A stretch of DNA of 64,000 nucleotides, taken from Halorussus salinisoli. Its GTDB lineage: Archaea > Halobacteriota > Halobacteria > Halobacteriales > Haladaptataceae. The stretch is taken from positions 767,289-831,288 of the forward strand of contig ML241305.1 in assembly GCA_005239435.1 (NCBI GenBank), given 5' to 3'. The translations under genes were made by a program, and so were the position numbers. This document shows, piece after piece, positions 62,216 to 64,000 of this stretch; position 1 is the stretch's first letter, and each line of letters starts with the position of its first letter. The notes beneath the pieces were generated by a model. The model saw only the letters and a list, made by a program, of their open reading frames with translations. It had not been told where the DNA came from and did not search any database.

Positions 62216-63370
62216 ATGAACGTCGCTATCGTCGGCGGGGGAATCGTCGGACTCGCCAGCGCCTACTACCTCGCCGAGCGCGGGGCCGACGTGACCGTCT
62301 ACGAGAAGGGGTCGCTCGGGAGCGGAAGCACCGAGCGGTCGGTCGGCGGCATCCGCGCCCAGTTCTCCACCCCTGTCAACGTCGAGTTGTCGCTGGAGAG
62401 CATGGCGGTCTGGGACGACTTCGAGGCGGAGTTCGGCGTAGACATCGCCTACCGGCGGCCGGGCTACCTCTTCGCCGCGCGCGAGGAGGCGACGGCCCGC
62501 GCCTTCGAGGAACAGGTCGCCATGCAGAACGACCTCGGCGTCCCGAGCGTCCTCCTCGACCCCGAGGAGGCGACCGAACACTGCCCCGGACTCCGGGCCG
62601 AGGAGTTCGTCGCCGCGACCTACTCGCCGACCGACGGCTTCGCCGACCCGCACCTCGCGCTACAGGGGTTCGCGCAGGCCGCCCGCGAGGCCGGGGCCGA
62701 GATTCGCACGAAGACCGGCGTGACCGAAATCCATCGGGACGGCGGCCCGGTCACCGGCCTGACCGCCGAGGGCCGACGCCACGACGCCGACTTCGTGGTC
62801 AACGCCGCCGGACCGTGGGCGCGCCGGGTCGCCGCGATGGCCGACGTGGAGATTCCGGTCGCGCCCAAGCGCCGCCAGATGCTCGTCGTGGAACCCGAGA
62901 CGCCGGTTCCCGAGGACGTGCCGCTGACCATCGACCTCGACACCGGGTCGCACTTTCGACCCGAACGCGAGGGCGCGGCGCTCGTGGGTGGGTACTTCGG
63001 GAGCGAGAGTGGAGAGTCAGACGCAGACCCCGACGGGTTCGACCGGAAGATCGACCTCGACTGGGCGGCCGAAGCGATCGAGCGCGCTGGCGACTGCGCG
63101 ACCTACTTCGGCCCGGAGTCAGAGATTCGCCGCGGGTGGGCCGGACTCTACGCGGTCACGCCCGACCACCACCCCATCGTGGAAGAAACCGCGCCTGGAT
63201 TCGTCAACGCGGTCGGGTTCTCTGGCCACGGCTTCCAGCACGCGCCCGCCACTGGCCAACTCGTCGCCGAGTTGGTGCTGGACGGTGCGGCCTCGCTGGT
63301 GGACGTCTCTGCGCTCGGGAGCGAGCGATTCGAGCGCGGGGAGTTGCTCGAAGAGCGCAACGTGGCGTGA
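62216..63370 (+). CDS. FAD-dependent oxidoreductase (DAO family)
   Basis: A 384-residue flavoenzyme starting MNVAIVGGGIVGLASAYYLA. The GxGxxG dinucleotide-binding motif GGGIVG is followed by an acidic residue (VYEKGS). The family signatures GSTERSVGGIRAQFS and VVNAAGPWARRVA, and the C-terminal GFSGHGFQHAPATGQLVAEL, place it with glycine oxidase/sarcosine oxidase-like amine oxidases. It is followed 115 bp later by a branched-chain-type binding protein, possibly one catabolic unit. The substrate is unknown. Confidence 0.9.
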   Translation: MNVAIVGGGIVGLASAYYLAERGADVTVYEKGSLGSGSTERSVGGIRAQFSTPVNVELSLESMAVWDDFEAEFGVDIAYRRPGYLFAAREEATARAFEEQVAMQNDLGVPSVLLDPEEATEHCPGLRAEEFVAATYSPTDGFADPHLALQGFAQAAREAGAEIRTKTGVTEIHRDGGPVTGLTAEGRRHDADFVVNAAGPWARRVAAMADVEIPVAPKRRQMLVVEPETPVPEDVPLTIDLDTGSHFRPEREGAALVGGYFGSESGESDADPDGFDRKIDLDWAAEAIERAGDCATYFGPESEIRRGWAGLYAVTPDHHPIVEETAPGFVNAVGFSGHGFQHAPATGQLVAELVLDGAASLVDVSALGSERFERGELLEERNVA

Positions 63371-63485
63371 CGCTCTCCGCGTCCCCGGAGCTAAACTAAC
63401 GACCGCGGCTCATTATCCAACGACGACCTGTTCCAGAAGTCACATACCACCCTTATGCCGTCCCGCGGGGACTTTTCAGTGTGCC

Positions 63486-64000
63486 ATGAGAACAAATGAC
63501 ACATCAGCCGACCGCCGAACGTTCCTGAAGGCGGTCGGAGGAGTGGGGGTAGTGTCGGCCGGGGGAACGCTATCGCTGGTCGGCCGTGCGAGCGCCCAGG
63601 ACGCCATCACGTTCGGCCAACCGGCCTCGCTGACCGGGAAGTGGGACTTCCTGCAACCCGCGGTTTCCCAATCGACCGACCTCGCGCTGTCGGAGATCAA
63701 CGAGGCGGGCGGGCCGCTCGACCGGCAGGTGAACCTCCAGCGCCGGGACACCGCCGTGGACCCACAGCAGGCCCGGCAGGTCGTCCAGCAGTTGAAAAAC
63801 AACGACGACGCGATGGCGATTCTGGGGCTCTTCTCCAGCGAAATCACGCCGCTGTTCGACTTCCTGAAGAGCCAACGGGTTCCCATCGTCACCCCGTGGC
63901 CGGGAAGCACCGCGCTCGACGGCCGCGGTGGCGACAAGGGGACCCCACAGGACCTCTCGGACGACGACTGGGTGTGGCGGACCATCATCGGCGACACGGT
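63486..64000 (+). CDS. ABC transporter substrate-binding protein, branched-chain amino acid type (3' end outside window)
   Basis: The first 171 residues are present. A Tat signal (DRRTFLKAVGGVGVVSAGGT) is followed by mature ITFGQPASLTGKWDFLQPAV and SEINEAGGPLDRQVNLQRRD, the N-terminal lobe of LivK-like receptors. It captures amino acids or related compounds outside the cell for an ABC importer. Permease and ATPase genes probably follow beyond the window. Confidence 0.88.
   Translation, partial: MRTNDTSADRRTFLKAVGGVGVVSAGGTLSLVGRASAQDAITFGQPASLTGKWDFLQPAVSQSTDLALSEINEAGGPLDRQVNLQRRDTAVDPQQARQVVQQLKNNDDAMAILGLFSSEITPLFDFLKSQRVPIVTPWPGSTALDGRGGDKGTPQDLSDDDWVWRTIIGDT

Noticed and set aside
1..64000. 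CRISPR arrays, rRNA genes, complete insertion sequences
   Set aside because: No regularly spaced repeats, no rRNA-like sequence and no intact transposase with terminal repeats were seen.

Overview
The window is chromosomal DNA from a halophilic archaeon (class Halobacteria). Proteins are strongly acidic, GC and codon bias are extreme, many starts are leaderless or GTG, Tat signals are frequent, and a complete archaeal RNA polymerase H-B''-B'-A'-A'' gene set is present. The genus cannot be fixed from the sequence alone.

Region 1 (1-6.9 kb) is mobile and accessory. It starts inside an element that carries a small DUF8156-like protein and a divergent family-B DNA polymerase (PolB2 type) whose exonuclease and motif C residues look degraded. 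A frameshifted SRAP (YedK-like) remnant follows. Next is a compact element of about 3.8 kb, bounded by a 23-bp copy of the 3' end of tRNA-Ala(CGC) on the left and by the intact tRNA-Ala on the right. It holds a tyrosine recombinase, small winged-helix and membrane proteins, and about 1 kb of structured non-coding DNA.

Region 2 (7-32.6 kb), almost all on the minus strand, is the 'str' superoperon: rpoH-rpoB''-rpoB'-rpoA'-rpoA''-nusA-rpsL-rpsG-fusA-tuf-rpsJ. It is broken by metabolic inserts: a PQQ alcohol-dehydrogenase-like protein coupled to a Tat protein (between nusA and rpsL); a PQQ sugar dehydrogenase with an iron-box-like site at its promoter, a cupin, an oligopeptide-binding lipoprotein, a PAP2 phosphatase and a HEXXH protein (between rpsG and fusA); and an ACT protein plus homoserine dehydrogenase (between fusA and tuf).

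Region 3 (32.8-33.8 kb) is a duplicated tRNA-Asp locus: two identical tRNA-Asp genes, a third 3' fragment, and a frameshifted PD-(D/E)XK endonuclease between them.

Region 4 (33.8-51.9 kb) is ordinary core chromosome: a HerA-like ATPase with twin fluoride exporters, a prepilin-like protein, a zinc finger/PCMT/methyltransferase/PCMT-like operon, M29 aminopeptidase, type II GAPDH, Hsp20, an ATP-grasp ligase, ribosomal protein L10e, two membrane proteins, an aldo-keto reductase, AIM24, a cold-shock protein, carbonic anhydrase and a J-domain/ferredoxin fusion.

Region 5 (51.9-64 kb) holds an integrase remnant near tRNA-Phe, secreted proteins, tRNA-Val, an ABC exporter, a long Arg-rich disordered protein, the trehalose pathway otsA-otsB, a DUF5789-like protein, an FAD oxidoreductase and the start of a branched-chain amino-acid-type binding protein. 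Four copies of a 140-170 bp intergenic repeat, in both orientations, are scattered at 17.9, 36.1, 40.1 and 62.0 kb.
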